A stretch of 64,000 nucleotides of DNA. It comes from Prorocentrum cordatum (Eukaryota > Sar > Dinophyceae > Prorocentrales > Prorocentraceae). The position numbers were made by a program, and so were the translations under genes. Where the stretch lies: contig CAUYUJ010019924.1 of assembly GCA_963575745.1 (NCBI GenBank), positions 104,046 to 168,045 on the forward strand, in the 5' to 3' direction. Shown piece by piece: positions 43,820-54,580 of this stretch. Each line of letters opens with the position of its first letter. Position 1 is the first letter of the stretch. A model generated the notes under the pieces. That model saw only the letters and a program-made list of their open reading frames with translations. It did no database searches and was not told where the DNA came from.

Positions 43820-46180
43820 GGGTCCTCCCCCAGCGCGCGCGCAAGTGCGTTCGAAATATTTTTGACGCGCGCGCGAGAGCCCGCTTAATAGCATTTGATG
43901 AACATGTTGAAGGTCTGATGCTTGTCGCAAGAATTCGCAAGAGGGTGCGCGCAGATCATTTTGTTGAGAACTGCCGTTGCAAAGCCATGTGTGTTTTATT
44001 GGTTCCCGGGACACTCGATGATGAAATCTGTCCGGAATTTACATGCATTTGAAGGATTGTTGCGTGCGCGCGCGACGAAATTCGCGCGCGCGCGCCCCTT
44101 TCGTATAGTTTTTTTGCCCGGGGGCAAAGGGATTGTTTGAACATGCTGATTTGTGATCAACGAGTGCGCGCGCAGACGACTGTTGCCAAGGATGGTCGGG
44201 GGGGGTCGATACTGGCTGGGCTGGGGTAGTACGAAACCACACCTAAATAATGGACGATGGGGCAGAGTCATGCGCGCACTTCACATCCCCATTGCGTGGG
44301 ATCATCCCGGGGGACGTAGACCCTTATATTCCAGAAATGCGAATCTACGTGGTGCGATGAATCACTGTTCGCTGCAAGTTCGCAACTTGGTTTGCAAAAC
44401 CCACCCGCCCACCCGCAATTTGGTTTGCAAAAAACAATGCGGCGGCGATTGCGATGGCTGCCTGGCGCTGGCTGGCGCATCGCTGCGGCCGCGCTGGCGA
44501 GCGCATGCTCGCGCGCAGAGCGGCCAGCGAGTCTGGCGCGACCGACGCGGCAGCGGTGGCGCTGACTGCTGGGGGCATCCCAGCGCGTTTCACAACCCGC
44601 GCTGACGCGCGGGCACTTCAGCGCGAGTCGGTTATTCGGGCGGGCGCGGTATCACGGTGACGCCGGCGACGTCGATCGAGACTGCAGCGTTGTTGGCAAC
44701 GACGATGACGATGACGACGGCAAGGCAAAAAAACGAGGCCGATGCTGATTACGCCAATGCCAATGATGGTGCCACGCATCGGCGATGAAGGTTGTGTGAG
44801 GAGTTCGACACGCGCCCGCGGTCGACGCGCGCGAGTGGCCCGCACAACATTATTTGACAGGGGCCGCGCCCCCCCCACACCTTCAGCGCGCGCGCAAGGG
44901 CGTTCGAATGATGTCGACGCGCGCGCGCGAGAGGTAGGTTTGGTCGCATTTGATGACACCGCTGAAACAGCCGATGATTATCTGAAGGATTCGCAAGAGC
45001 GCGCGCGCTTTTTTGCTTGGGGGGAGCGTGATGTTGCAAGCCCACGGAGGCGCACATGTTTCGGAACACTCGATGTTTTAACGGTTGAAAACCAATACTG
45101 TTTGAAGGATTCCGGCATGCGCGCGACGACGCGCGCGCCGGCGTGCATTCCGTCATTTTTTGCAAGGGATCCATGGACATGCATGATATTTTGTAAACAA
45201 GCGTGCGCGCACAGCGTGGTTTGGAAAAGGATGATGGGGGGGTCGAACCTGGCCTGGCTGGGGTGGCGTGAATTAATTGTTAGAATAAGGCTATGGGACA
45301 GAATCGCACGCATACTGCACATCCCCAGAGCGTGGGGGTCATCCCGGGGGAGGGGGGATCATGATTCTTGCAAAAACCGGGAATCTACGCGGTGCACTTA
45401 ATAGCTGCTCGCAGTGAGTTGTCCATCCCATTGCCCGCGCAATCATCCCACCCACCCACCCGCAACTCAGTTTGCAAAACCCATGCGGCGGCGAGTGCGA
45501 ATAAGTGTTCGGAGTTGGCTGGAACATCTCTGCGGCGGCGCTATCCCGCGCATTGCGCAGCGTCCAGATAGTGTGGCGCTACCGACGCTGCTGCGGTGGT
45601 GCTGACCGCTGGGCACTTCCCAGCGGGCACGTCAGTGCGAGTCGCCGATTTGGGCAGGCGCGGTATCAAGGCAACGTCGACAACGGTAGACGCGATGATG
45701 ATTGCTGGCGGGAATGATGACAACGACGACGGCAAGGCCATTAACGGCGCATTGATCATGCCAGCAACGATGACGGCGCCCTTGCGTCGGCGATGGAAGG
45801 TTTTGGAAGGAGTTCGACATATGCGCGCGCGGCCGACGCGCGAGAGTGGCCCGCATTGTATTATTTGATTCGGATCGTGCCACCCAGCGCGCGCGCTAGG
45901 ACGTTCGAGTGGTTTCGACGCGCGGCGAAAGGGGCACGTTTGACATTTTTCCCCGGGGTTTTGAAAAAGGTTGAAAAACCATGGTTCCTTTAAGAATCCG
46001 CAGAAGCGTGAGCGCAGGCAGTTGGGGAAAATTGCTGTTGCAAAACATGTTTCTTAAAAGTTTACCGGGCACTCGATTTGGTCTTTGGGACACCTACGGT
46101 TGTGAAGGATTTCGGCATGCGCGCGCGACGACGCGCGCGCACACCCCGTCCTTATCGTTGCAAGGGATCCTCGCGACAGC
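43820..46180. repeat. ~1.04-kb tandem repeat with GCGCGC-rich segments
   Basis: CAGCGCGCGCGCAAGTGCGTTCG starts similar blocks near 43834, 44886 and 45885. Each contains GACGCGCGCGCGAGAG-like, ACACTCGATG-like and TGAAGGATTxCGGCATGCGCG-like strings, and blocks one and two are followed by a second half with GGATCATCCCGGGGGA (near 44300 and 45337), TTGCAAAACCCA and GCGACCGACGC. The third unit breaks off near 46175. Short palindromic GCGCGC runs are frequent. Confidence 0.75.
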
Positions 46181-46279
46181 ACTCGCGCGAGGGCGCCCGA
46201 GCGATTCCGACACGCCCTGCTGGGGCTCGCACCCTTTTATTTTAACAAGGGGAAGCCTTCCTCCTCAAACTGCGTTGTT

Positions 46280-47370
46280 AGGCCCCGAACCACAACAACG
46301 GCTCCCGCTTGACACTTCCGCACAATGTATTGGAGAAGCGCGCTCTCGCGCAGGACATCCTCACAATCTATGTAGGAATCGCACTCTCGCGTGGGACTTC
46401 CTCGAAATTCATTAAGACGATGCGCCTTCGGCGCTCAGAAGCCACGCCCTCGCCTTGGGCTTTATCACGATTCATCTTGGGAATCGCGCTATCGCTCGAG
46501 ATTTCCTCGCGATTCATGCAGGACCCACGCTTCAGTAACCCGCCTGCTCGACCTGGTCGCCTGGGCCCGCCTTCCCGACCTGCCCGCTATGGGTCTGCCC
46601 ACCCGATCTGCCCGTCTGTTTCTACCACTTGTTTTCTGCCCCTTGCCCCCCTCCCACCAATTTCTCTAGTGTTCCATCCTTCTCCCGCCCCCTTCAACCC
46701 GTCCTCTCTTCCTCTGTGTTTGGGGGGTTGCGTTAAATGCACGTGGCAGGTAAGGAAGATATACCCCCAAGGGGTACGATCGAAGACGACGAGGGCGGGC
46801 AATTACCGAGAGTTTGGGATATACGTATTGGCTGGCACGTGAGCGGATAGGAGCGAACAGTCTTGAAATGATTGTCGTTGTTGTTGTTGGTGTTGTTTTG
46901 TGGTGTTGTTGGTGTTGTTGTTATGGTTATTGGTGTTGTTGTTGGTTATGGTGTTGATGTTGGTGTTGTTGTTGTTGCTGTTGTTGTTGTTAATGATTTT
47001 TGTCATCTCCCCCGCGACCCGGCCCGCGACCCACCCACGACCCGCTTTCGACGCACCCGCGACCCACCCCGCGACCCACTCGCGACCCAGCCGCGACCCA
47101 CCTCGCGACCCGCCCGCGACCCACCCGCGTCCCACCCGCGAGCCACCGGCGACCCACCCGCGACCCGACCCGCGACCAGGCCTGCGACCCACCCGCGACC
47201 CACCCGCGACCCACCCCGCGACCCACCCACATTGCTTTAATGACAAATTCGGCGCCTGCGGCGGGCTTCTTCAGAGCCTCGCAGACTGCCAACGTCTTCG
47301 CCGCCTTCCCGCCGCCCCCTCACTCTTATCCGCAACTGCGGGGTGCTACGTATGAATTTAATTTTGGCAT
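46280..47370. repeat. compound minisatellite block, copy 2
   Basis: This block repeats the module order of 41640-43135 in the same orientation: CGGCTCCCGCTTGACACTTCC units, a GATCGAAGAC and GAGCGAACAGTCTTGAAATG segment, GTT repeats at 46870-46995, GCGACCCACCC repeats at 47015-47232, and GCAGACTGCCAACG plus CTCACTCTTATCCGCAACTG at the end. It lacks the long (CT)n tract. Confidence 0.75.
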
Positions 47371-47469
47371 GGGCGATGGGGCAGAATCATATGTAAATTT
47401 CAATTCCAAAAGGGGGTCCATTAAGTCCGGGGGCGGGGTGGGGGAGGGGGGTAGATCCTGATGCTCGTT

Positions 47470-47720
47470 TAGAAAGGAGAATTACTTGTGGAACTCGCAG
47501 TTGTCAACTCCACTGCTGGCGCAATCCGCCCACCCGCAACTTGGTTTGCAAAACCCATGCCGCGGCAATTGCGATGAGTGCTTGGCGTTGGCTGGTGCAT
47601 CGCTGCGGCCGCGCTAGCCCGCGCATGCTCGCGCGCGCACCGGCCAGCTAGTTTGGCGCGACCGACGCGGCCGCGGTAGAAGTACATCACGCGATTCGGG
47701 GAAGCGCCAGCGACAGCCAT
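47470..47720. repeat. detached second half of the ~1.04-kb repeat
   Basis: Contains CCCGCAACTTGGTTTGCAAA, GCATCGCTGCGGCCGCGCTA and TTGGCGCGACCGACGCGGCC, matching 44380-44560 and more weakly 45455-45590. Confidence 0.7.
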
Positions 47721-50190
47721 GATTGCAAATTAACCGTCTTACATCAGTGCAACCGTGTCAGAGTCAACCGTGCGTGTCGTATATCAGGAGGGAAAAAAAC
47801 ACACACAGACACAATTAATCGTCGATCCCCAGGAAAATATGGGAAAATATGGGAAGTGGGGGGGAAGACAAAAACCCAGAACATATAGGAAAATATGGGG
47901 AATCATTTTATTTGTGTGTATGTATTTGTGTGTCCTGGGGCCCCTTCAGTATAGTATGAAGATATCCCAGGTGAGAGCCCATGGAGCATCTGCCACCCTC
48001 CATCCGTGGGCTCGTGCGACCTTGGGCCGTCAAGGCGCACGTGCGCGTTGCTCAGGAAAAGCCGCATGCTCCTGAAATGCGCCGCCCTTCGTCCGTGCAG
48101 GTGTGGAAATCGTTCAGGCATCCACACGTCTCGACACGAGTGTTGTAGTTGCTTGGCATGTGCCCGTTGCCAGGGCAGGCAGGACACACGAGACCGAGAA
48201 GGTGTTTCAAAGGCGCTGCCCGAACCATCAAGGACCACGTAAGTTTAAGCGATCGTGGCCCAATGGGAGGCGCGCTTGGGCTGGAGCCCGCTCGCTTGAA
48301 AGGAAGCTGAACAGGGGCTGCTTGCTCTCTGGAAATAGAACGAGTCAGGCTGCTTTACGCCTTGATCAGCCAACGCGGCCTATGGAGGGCTTACGGGTCG
48401 AACGCGGAGCTGTAGAGGATGGAAAAAAAAAAGCATTTTTCAGGAGATGAATTGGAATTGGCATGTGGACTACAAGCCAACCGAACGATGTGCAGAATTT
48501 ACCCATCAGATAGCCTAGCGCGTAGGCGAGGCAGGTGGACCCTTCCCACGCCTCCCAGGATTGCTACAAGAAGAGGCAGTGTATGGCCCAGCGCGGCCCT
48601 TTCCTGCCGAGGCTGCGTCGGTGGCCACAGCGGTGTCCAAGCCCTGAGCGTTGTTGAGAGTTCGGCTGGAAGCGGCCCTCTCAGAGAGCCTGTAGGCTGC
48701 GACGGGAAGCGGCTGATTCTGGATCAGCTCCCATCGGCTGTTCATTGCCGAACGGGCGGACCTCCTGCTGGCACGCCAGGCGGAGCATAGCCAGTAGAAG
48801 GGCCTGGTGGTGCCTGGGCGGGCCGCCCTGCAGAGTCACCTCACGGCTCCGCCCCGCGGCTGGCCGCACCACCAGAGGCCGAAACAGCAGCGCAGTGCTT
48901 GCCGTCAACCGAGCCGGCAAGGACGCCCGTGCTCGCGGAGGCTGCCCGCCTGGCCTCGCGGCGGCTCGCCGTCCTCCGAGCGCGCGGGGCGCCGCGAGCG
49001 GCCCGCGGCGGGAGCTGGAGCGGTCGAGGCACGGCTTCCGCCCGCGGCCGGAGGAGCACGCCCGCGGCAGCAGCGGAAACCGCCTGGATGGTCGACGAGG
49101 CGCCTTCGCCCGGCACGCTGGGCGGGCGGCGGCGGCGAGAAGCGCAGCGCCATCCGCGGACGCGGTTCCTGTGCGGTTACCTGGGGGCCGAGGCACCTGC
49201 CGCAATCGCTCGAGTGCCGCCCGCTGGGCGGGGCGCGCGCGAAGTGCGGGGCCCCAGATGTGGGGGGCCCCGCTGCAGCGCCCGCTCGGTGCCACTGCCA
49301 CTGCCTCCCTGCGCGCCCATGACGGCCCCGAAGATTGCAACTGGCTGCCTCCCGCTGGCATGCATGCCCAGGGACCCGCTGGCGCCCGCCGCCGCCAGCC
49401 GCGAGCCACCGCCAGCTGCCGACAGGCGCTGCCCCCGCGGGCTCGCGCCGCCGCCCTGCCGCGCGGCGCAAGCCCCGCGGGCCGCCTGGCCCCCGACGGT
49501 AGACGCGAAATGGTGCGCGCCGATGCGCGCCAGAGCCACGGCCGACATGGGGCTGGGCTCCGCTCGCGCCGAGGCCAGCCGCGGCCGCGCGGAGGACTCG
49601 CGTCGAGCTCCCGGGGCCCGAGTGCAAGTTGGCCCTCAGCGACGGCAAGTCGAGCTACTCGTCTGCCTCGACGAGCGGCCGCGCCTCGGAGGAGGGCCTC
49701 AGCCGTCCTCGCCGAGCTCTGGAGAGGGGGCGTGCCCCGCGGGCCGCGGCCCGGCCGTGTGGCCCGAGGGTACGGCCGCGGCCGAGTGGACCGAGTGGAA
49801 GCACCTGCGGTCGGAGCGAAGGTCCGCGACCACAATGGGTGGGGTCACGCCGGGTTGTGGTTTGCGATCCGCGTCGCTGGGGTTTGGGGGGCACCGCGTT
49901 GCTCTCGTCGGGGCGCGGCGGAGAACTCTGTCGATGCTCGCATTCACACAATGGTTCCTTTTGTAGTGCATTTCCCCTCCCCCCAGGGGGTGGGTGTGAG
50001 GTTTTTGTTTTGTTCCACACTCCCCAAACCTCACCCCTCCTCTTCCAGGGAAAGGGGTCAGCTGTTTTGTTGTTGCTTCTCGACCACCCCCCGCCTTTCC
50101 CCCCAACCTCACCTCTCCCCCCACAGAAAGGGAACGAAAACAAACAATTGCAGGAAGAGGGGGTGAGGGGCAAGTTTTTTGTTTGTCTGT
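47721..50190. other. no recognised gene; GC-rich open frames at 48680-49970
   Basis: Frames of 350-470 codons are open on both strands between 48680 and 50166, as expected by chance in very GC-rich DNA. The translations are Arg/Ala/Gly/Pro-rich without recognisable motifs. The plus stretch CKLALSDGKSSYSSAS near 49625 and the minus stretch SGRQPVAIFGAVMGAQGG near 49330 look less biased, but I cannot support a gene. Confidence 0.35.
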
Positions 50191-50199
50191 TCCTCCTCG

Positions 50200-51110
50200 G
50201 GCCACCAGGTATCCTGTCTAAGGACCTCTTACCAAAGGGACCTTTACTGCAGGCACCTCTCGTATGAATAATTCCTTATTGAAGGAAGTCGAACGAAGGA
50301 ACCTACATAGGGTTCTTATTCGACGGCCCCTTATTAAGACATCGCCATCAAGGAAACCCTTCTGAATTAACTCGTTACACCAGGCATCCTTATTCATAAT
50401 CCCACAGCCATCTGAACGAGTCCTTACGAAAGGAAGGAGTGGACCCTTACAACAGGCATCACCACTAAGGGGCACGTCATCACACATATCATTACGAAGG
50501 ACTCTTACTCGAAGTATCCACATTTCAGAAACACTTACAAAAGGAAACGTGCGTAATTATTCCGTACATCAGGATCCTTACCAAAGGGATCTTTACCACG
50601 GACACCCCTAGGTAACGCATAATTTCTAACGGATGTTGAACGCATTCCCCTACAGCACGGGTTTCCGAACTAAATGTGGCCATTATTGAGGATCCGTTGG
50701 TAAGAGACACTGCGCCCATACGAACGAATACGTATTCAGCTGGAGGCATCGTTAGTAAAAAACCTTACTGACGATAGTCGTAGAAAAGGAATCCTTACCG
50801 CAGGGACGTTTACATAACGAATAATTTCACTCGACATCCTCACGAATCAGTCCTTCTGAAGGAAGCGTGCGTAATGGAACCTTACAGTGGGGATCCTCAT
50901 TGAAGAGGTGCTTACCACAGGCATTTCTCACAAAGGATCCATCACAAAAGGCACCCTTGTTAGGGATGCCTTGCTTAAGGCATCCTTACTGACGAATTCT
51001 TGCCAGCAGCACCCCCTACGAAGGACCCCGTACGAAAGAACCCTCACTGAGACGGAATGTTCACCAAGGCCCCCCTATAACAACCACCCTTACTAAGGAC
51101 TCCCATCGGG
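50200..51110. repeat. degenerate ~25-30-bp CCTTAC/AAAGG repeats
   Basis: Phrases such as CTTACCAAAGGGACCTTTAC, CCTTACTGACGAATTC and CACAAAGGATCCATCACAAA recur throughout. The type resumes at about 51400-51830 after a GA microsatellite. Confidence 0.6.
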
Positions 51111-51139
51111 GGTGGTCCATTGGCTGCACATTGCATGAA

Positions 51140-51150
51140 TGAGAAAGAGG

Positions 51151-51203
<53 letters not shown>

Positions 51204-51312
51204 GATGCGTGAATGAGAAATGGGGGAGGCGAGAGAGAGCGAGAGAGAGAGAGAAAGGGGGAGGAAGTGAGAGAGAGGGAGAGAGAACGAGAGAGAGAGA
51301 GAGAGGAAGAAG
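51140..51312. repeat. GA dinucleotide microsatellite
   Basis: (GA)n with interruptions. Confidence 0.9.
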
Positions 51313-51399
51313 TCAATCATTTCCTCCTAGCACCCCCAGCCCCTCTGCGTTGTGGGCTTCCTGAGAGAGCAGCCAGCCCCTTTTCCTATTTCCTCCTCT

Positions 51400-51830
51400 G
51401 TAAGGACTCCTGATTAAAAAGGATTCGTTACTCTGGATCCCTTTGTGTGATCATCATTACTACGGACCCCTTACTTGAGGCATCATTACCAGGCAGCTCT
51501 TATATAAAAGAAAGCGTGAGCAATGAACCCTTGCAACAGGGATCGGCATTGACGTGACCCGTCTAAAAAGGCGTCCGCATTGTGGGTTCTTCACACAAAT
51601 AATCCTTACTGATGATTCCGTGGCAGAGGCATCCTTATGGACGAATGCTTATTGAAGGCGTTATCAGTAAAGATTTCTCACTAAGAGGAACCCGTTTCAG
51701 GGTTCCTGCATACAGACATCCTCACCAAGGAATGTTTGCGAAAGAAACCCGAATTAAGGAGTCCACACTGAAAAGAATGCTTCGCAAGGGCCCCGTACCA
51801 CAAACATCCTTACTAAGGAGTGGAGGCGGG
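51400..51830. repeat. continuation of the CCTTAC/AAAGG repeats
   Basis: Same phrase family as 50200-51110 (for example CATCCTTACTAAGGAGTGG, TCACCAAGGAATGTTTGCG). A GGA-rich patch follows at 51945-51985. Confidence 0.55.
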
Positions 51831-52089
51831 TCATGTGTCGGGGGTCATTTTTTGTCCGGTCGATTGGCTGTCCTCCAAGATACCTTAAGATTGTCAATAT
51901 ACCATCCCAACTGCCCTACAGCGTCACGATGTTGGAGGAGGGGGAAGAAGATAGAGGAGGAGGAGGAGGAGGAGGAGGAGGACGAAGAACTTGAGAAGGA
52001 GTATGAGGCGTAAAAACGCCCACATACTCCACAATCCCCTGCCCTCTGAATTGCAAAGGGGGGTCGAATCGGGGAGGGCCCTCCCCCTT

Positions 52090-52420
52090 CCCTGCCCGAG
52101 TAGGATTCAATGAGAGCTAGATCTAAGCATAGTAGGATTCCCGCTCGAGATGGATCGAGCCTTAGTGGGATTCAATTATAGCTGGATGCAGCTAGACTGG
52201 GATTATATTCGAGTTGGCCCAAGTTTAACCAGGATGCGGTTAAAGTTGGGTGCAGCCCTAGTGGGATTTCTGTAGAGCTGGACTGGGCCCTGCTAGGATT
52301 CAACATGAGCTGGGTCCAGCTATACGAAGGATTTCTTAGAGTCTCATCGAGCCCGTCCATGATGCACTTACTGTTGGACCCAGCTATGGTAGGATTCGAA
52401 CCTCCGAACCCTCTCCCCTC
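52090..52420. repeat. TAGGATTC-AGCTGGA degenerate repeats
   Basis: GTAGGATTC or GTGGGATTC variants alternate with GAGCTGGxTCxAGC variants roughly every 30-45 bases. Confidence 0.6.
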
Positions 52421-52654
52421 CCCTTGGACAGGGGGGGCGAGAGGGCGGGGCGGTTCGAACACCCTCCCCCCTTGGAGAAGGGGCGGGGAGAGGAGGCGAT
52501 TAGAGAGGCTGGTGTGCAGGGGTGGGTGCCGGCTCTCCAGGCGCTTCAATGTTTTAGGGGGGCTGGGCCAGTTCCGACGTGTCCAGGGATTTGATCCAAG
52601 CAAAGCAAGCCAGTTCCGACGTGTCCAAGGCTTTGTTCGAAGCAAGCGTCCACG

Positions 52655-53050
52655 AAGGATGTGTGTGTATGCTTGCGTCTATGTGTACATACACACACTC
52701 ATACATGTGTATATACATGTATACACCAGATTGCAGTGGCGCTTCGCGCCATACACCTTGGTCCTTCGAGTTTCGCACGCAGGCGGCGTGCGTGCGCGTG
52801 CACATGCACGCGAATCTGTGCATACATGTCATCCGCGCGCACGCGCATGCACGCCATACACATATACACATATAGGTGGGTGTATATATATATAATGTGT
52901 ATACACGTGCGTGGTGAGATTGATGTACGTACATGTGTATATAAATATGGCAACATTGATAGAATTCCTTGTTTGCGCACACAGATGTATCACGTCTATT
53001 TGGGCATATCTACGTGTACACACATGCATGTCTATACACATGTACGCGGT
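52655..53050. repeat. TG/CA/TA alternating purine-pyrimidine DNA
   Basis: TGTGTGTATG, ACATACACACAC and TATATATATATAATGTG-type stretches are frequent, interspersed with GC-richer sequence. The alternation favours left-handed or cruciform structure. No gene is called. Confidence 0.7.
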
Positions 53051-53329
53051 TGTGGCCGCAGAGAGGGGGGGAAACGCAGTGAAGGGTTCGCGAGTGCCGA
53101 AAGACTTGGGTAGGAGGCGGCATGGAGGACACGGCAGAATGTGGAACGGCGACCTGAGCTTACCAATGACCGTGTCTTTGGGACTGGAAAGAGCCGTGCG
53201 AGGGCCTTGTGGGGCCTCGGGACCATGTCGCAGCGGGGCTCAATTATCTCGACGCTGAAGATGTTTTGCGCCGCCATTCGCTCTTGGGAGGCCTCGCGTT
53301 CAGAGTGTTAACGTCAAGTGGACCTTATT

Positions 53330-53640
53330 GGAGCCTTCTGAGGGCCTCTGTGGGACGTGGTGCAGTCCCGTCTTGGGGCGCGTATTGGCTCTGTTGGGCT
53401 GTCTTTGCATGATCGGGCTCTGGGGGCCTTTTCGGGCGTTATCGAACTTCTGTGCGGTCCTTGCGGGATCTTTTGGGACTCTTGAGGACCTCTTGGGGTC
53501 TGCTGGGGGCCTCGTCGGGGCCACTTGGGAACCTCCTGGGGCCTCCTGAGGCCCTGTCGGGACTGTCTGGGGGCCCTCTTGGGCCCGTTTTGGGCCTTCT
53601 TGGGTAAATTCGTTAGGGGGGGCGCTTTTCTCCAGGGCCC
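53330..53640. repeat. degenerate CTTGGG-GCCTC short tandem repeat
   Basis: Strings such as GGGACTCTTGAGGACCTCTT and GGGGCCTCCTGAGGCCCTGT have a period of about 15. They resemble 29230-29400. Confidence 0.55.
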
Positions 53641-53689
53641 CCAGCCTGAACAAATGAACCAGAAGATAGATCTATACATATTTATATAT

Positions 53690-53818
53690 ATGTATCTATA
53701 TATATATATATGCGACTATGTTGCCATATGTATAACGGCAAACTTAGACATGTTTACACATAGTGTTTACACATGTATGCGTACACATATATATACATAT
53801 ATATATATATATATGTAT
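53690..53818. repeat. TA-rich DNA upstream of element D
   Basis: (TA)n tracts at about 53697-53712 and 53786-53814 lie directly before A1 of element D. The opposite end of D also borders TA-rich DNA. Confidence 0.85.
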
Positions 53819-53820
53819 GC

Positions 53821-53910
53821 TTTCCAAACGGTGTTGCACAACTGCAGGATGGCCGCTGCGCGGCGAAACACGAGCACGTCCGTGCCGTCGCCGTGCTCGG
53901 CTCAAGCTCT
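53821..53910 (+). repeat. element D, split direct repeat A1
   Basis: This 90-base repeat begins TTTCCAAACGGTGTTGCACA, ends CGGCTCAAGCTCT, and has copies at 60191-60280 and, inverted, at 60699-60788. It holds the ATG (53849) that opens ORF0. Confidence 0.93.
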
Positions 53911-54580
53911 TTTTGGCGGCAGAAGCCCGCCCATGACATCTATCTCACAGGTCGTCGGCCTCAGCTGGGCTACGGCCCTCGTGGATCGCGCCTTCCCTTC
54001 GATCGCTGCGTTGGCATCCAGTGCAGAGACCTGCTACCTGCTGGAGGGGCTCGGGGGAGTCAGGACCCTGGGTCTCAGCGTGTTCGGCCTTGGTGGCGTG
54101 CTGGGGTGGCTGGTCGGCACCTGCGGGACCTATGTCCTCTTGGGTGCGCGCCGGAGCCCGCATCGCCGTCCAATGGAGAGCTGGCGAATCCCTGCAGATT
54201 CGATACGTGCTGACGGACTGCGACGGAGCCGAGTACGAAGACATCTGCGGGGAGCCACCACCAGCTCTGGCAGCAGCGGAGGGGAGATTGAAGTACTGCC
54301 TGACGCCCGACGGCGACGTCTACCCCCACGCTCTGAAGTGTCCTCCTCTTCATTCTCTGACGGCCTTCGACGAGACGGGCCAGGAGCTGGTCGTATGTCG
54401 GGAGGATCAACTACGCGACGGAGTTCGACGGATGCCTTCCCTCTACGGCTCGGACTGGTTCCCGAGCATCCGCGAGGACCAAGACGCGATGGAGTTTTGC
54501 GTCGGCCCCCCGGGTCCGAGCAGGCGCCTCGTCGGGAAGCAGGCTCTTGGGGACTCGGCGGCTGGACCGACAGCGAGTAG
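53849..54580 (+). CDS. element D ORF0, small frame with a membrane-like segment
   Basis: The ATG inside A1 gives MAAARRNTSTSVPSPCSAQ. The frame continues through VVGLSWATALVDRAFPSIAA and a hydrophobic Gly-rich stretch, LSVFGLGGVLGWLVGTCGTY, near 54075-54135, then overlaps ORF1, which starts at 54132 in another frame. The frame stays open to 54580, but sequence beyond about 54160 is probably a shadow of ORF1. The position and single hydrophobic stretch match A and C. Function unknown. Confidence 0.4.
   Translation: MAAARRNTSTSVPSPCSAQALFGGRSPPMTSISQVVGLSWATALVDRAFPSIAALASSAETCYLLEGLGGVRTLGLSVFGLGGVLGWLVGTCGTYVLLGARRSPHRRPMESWRIPADSIRADGLRRSRVRRHLRGATTSSGSSGGEIEVLPDARRRRLPPRSEVSSSSFSDGLRRDGPGAGRMSGGSTTRRSSTDAFPLRLGLVPEHPRGPRRDGVLRRPPGSEQAPRREAGSWGLGGWTDSE

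Noticed and set aside
48680-50166. Plus and minus frames of 350-470 codons
   Set aside because: Open in many frames because of GC content. The translations lack recognisable motifs.
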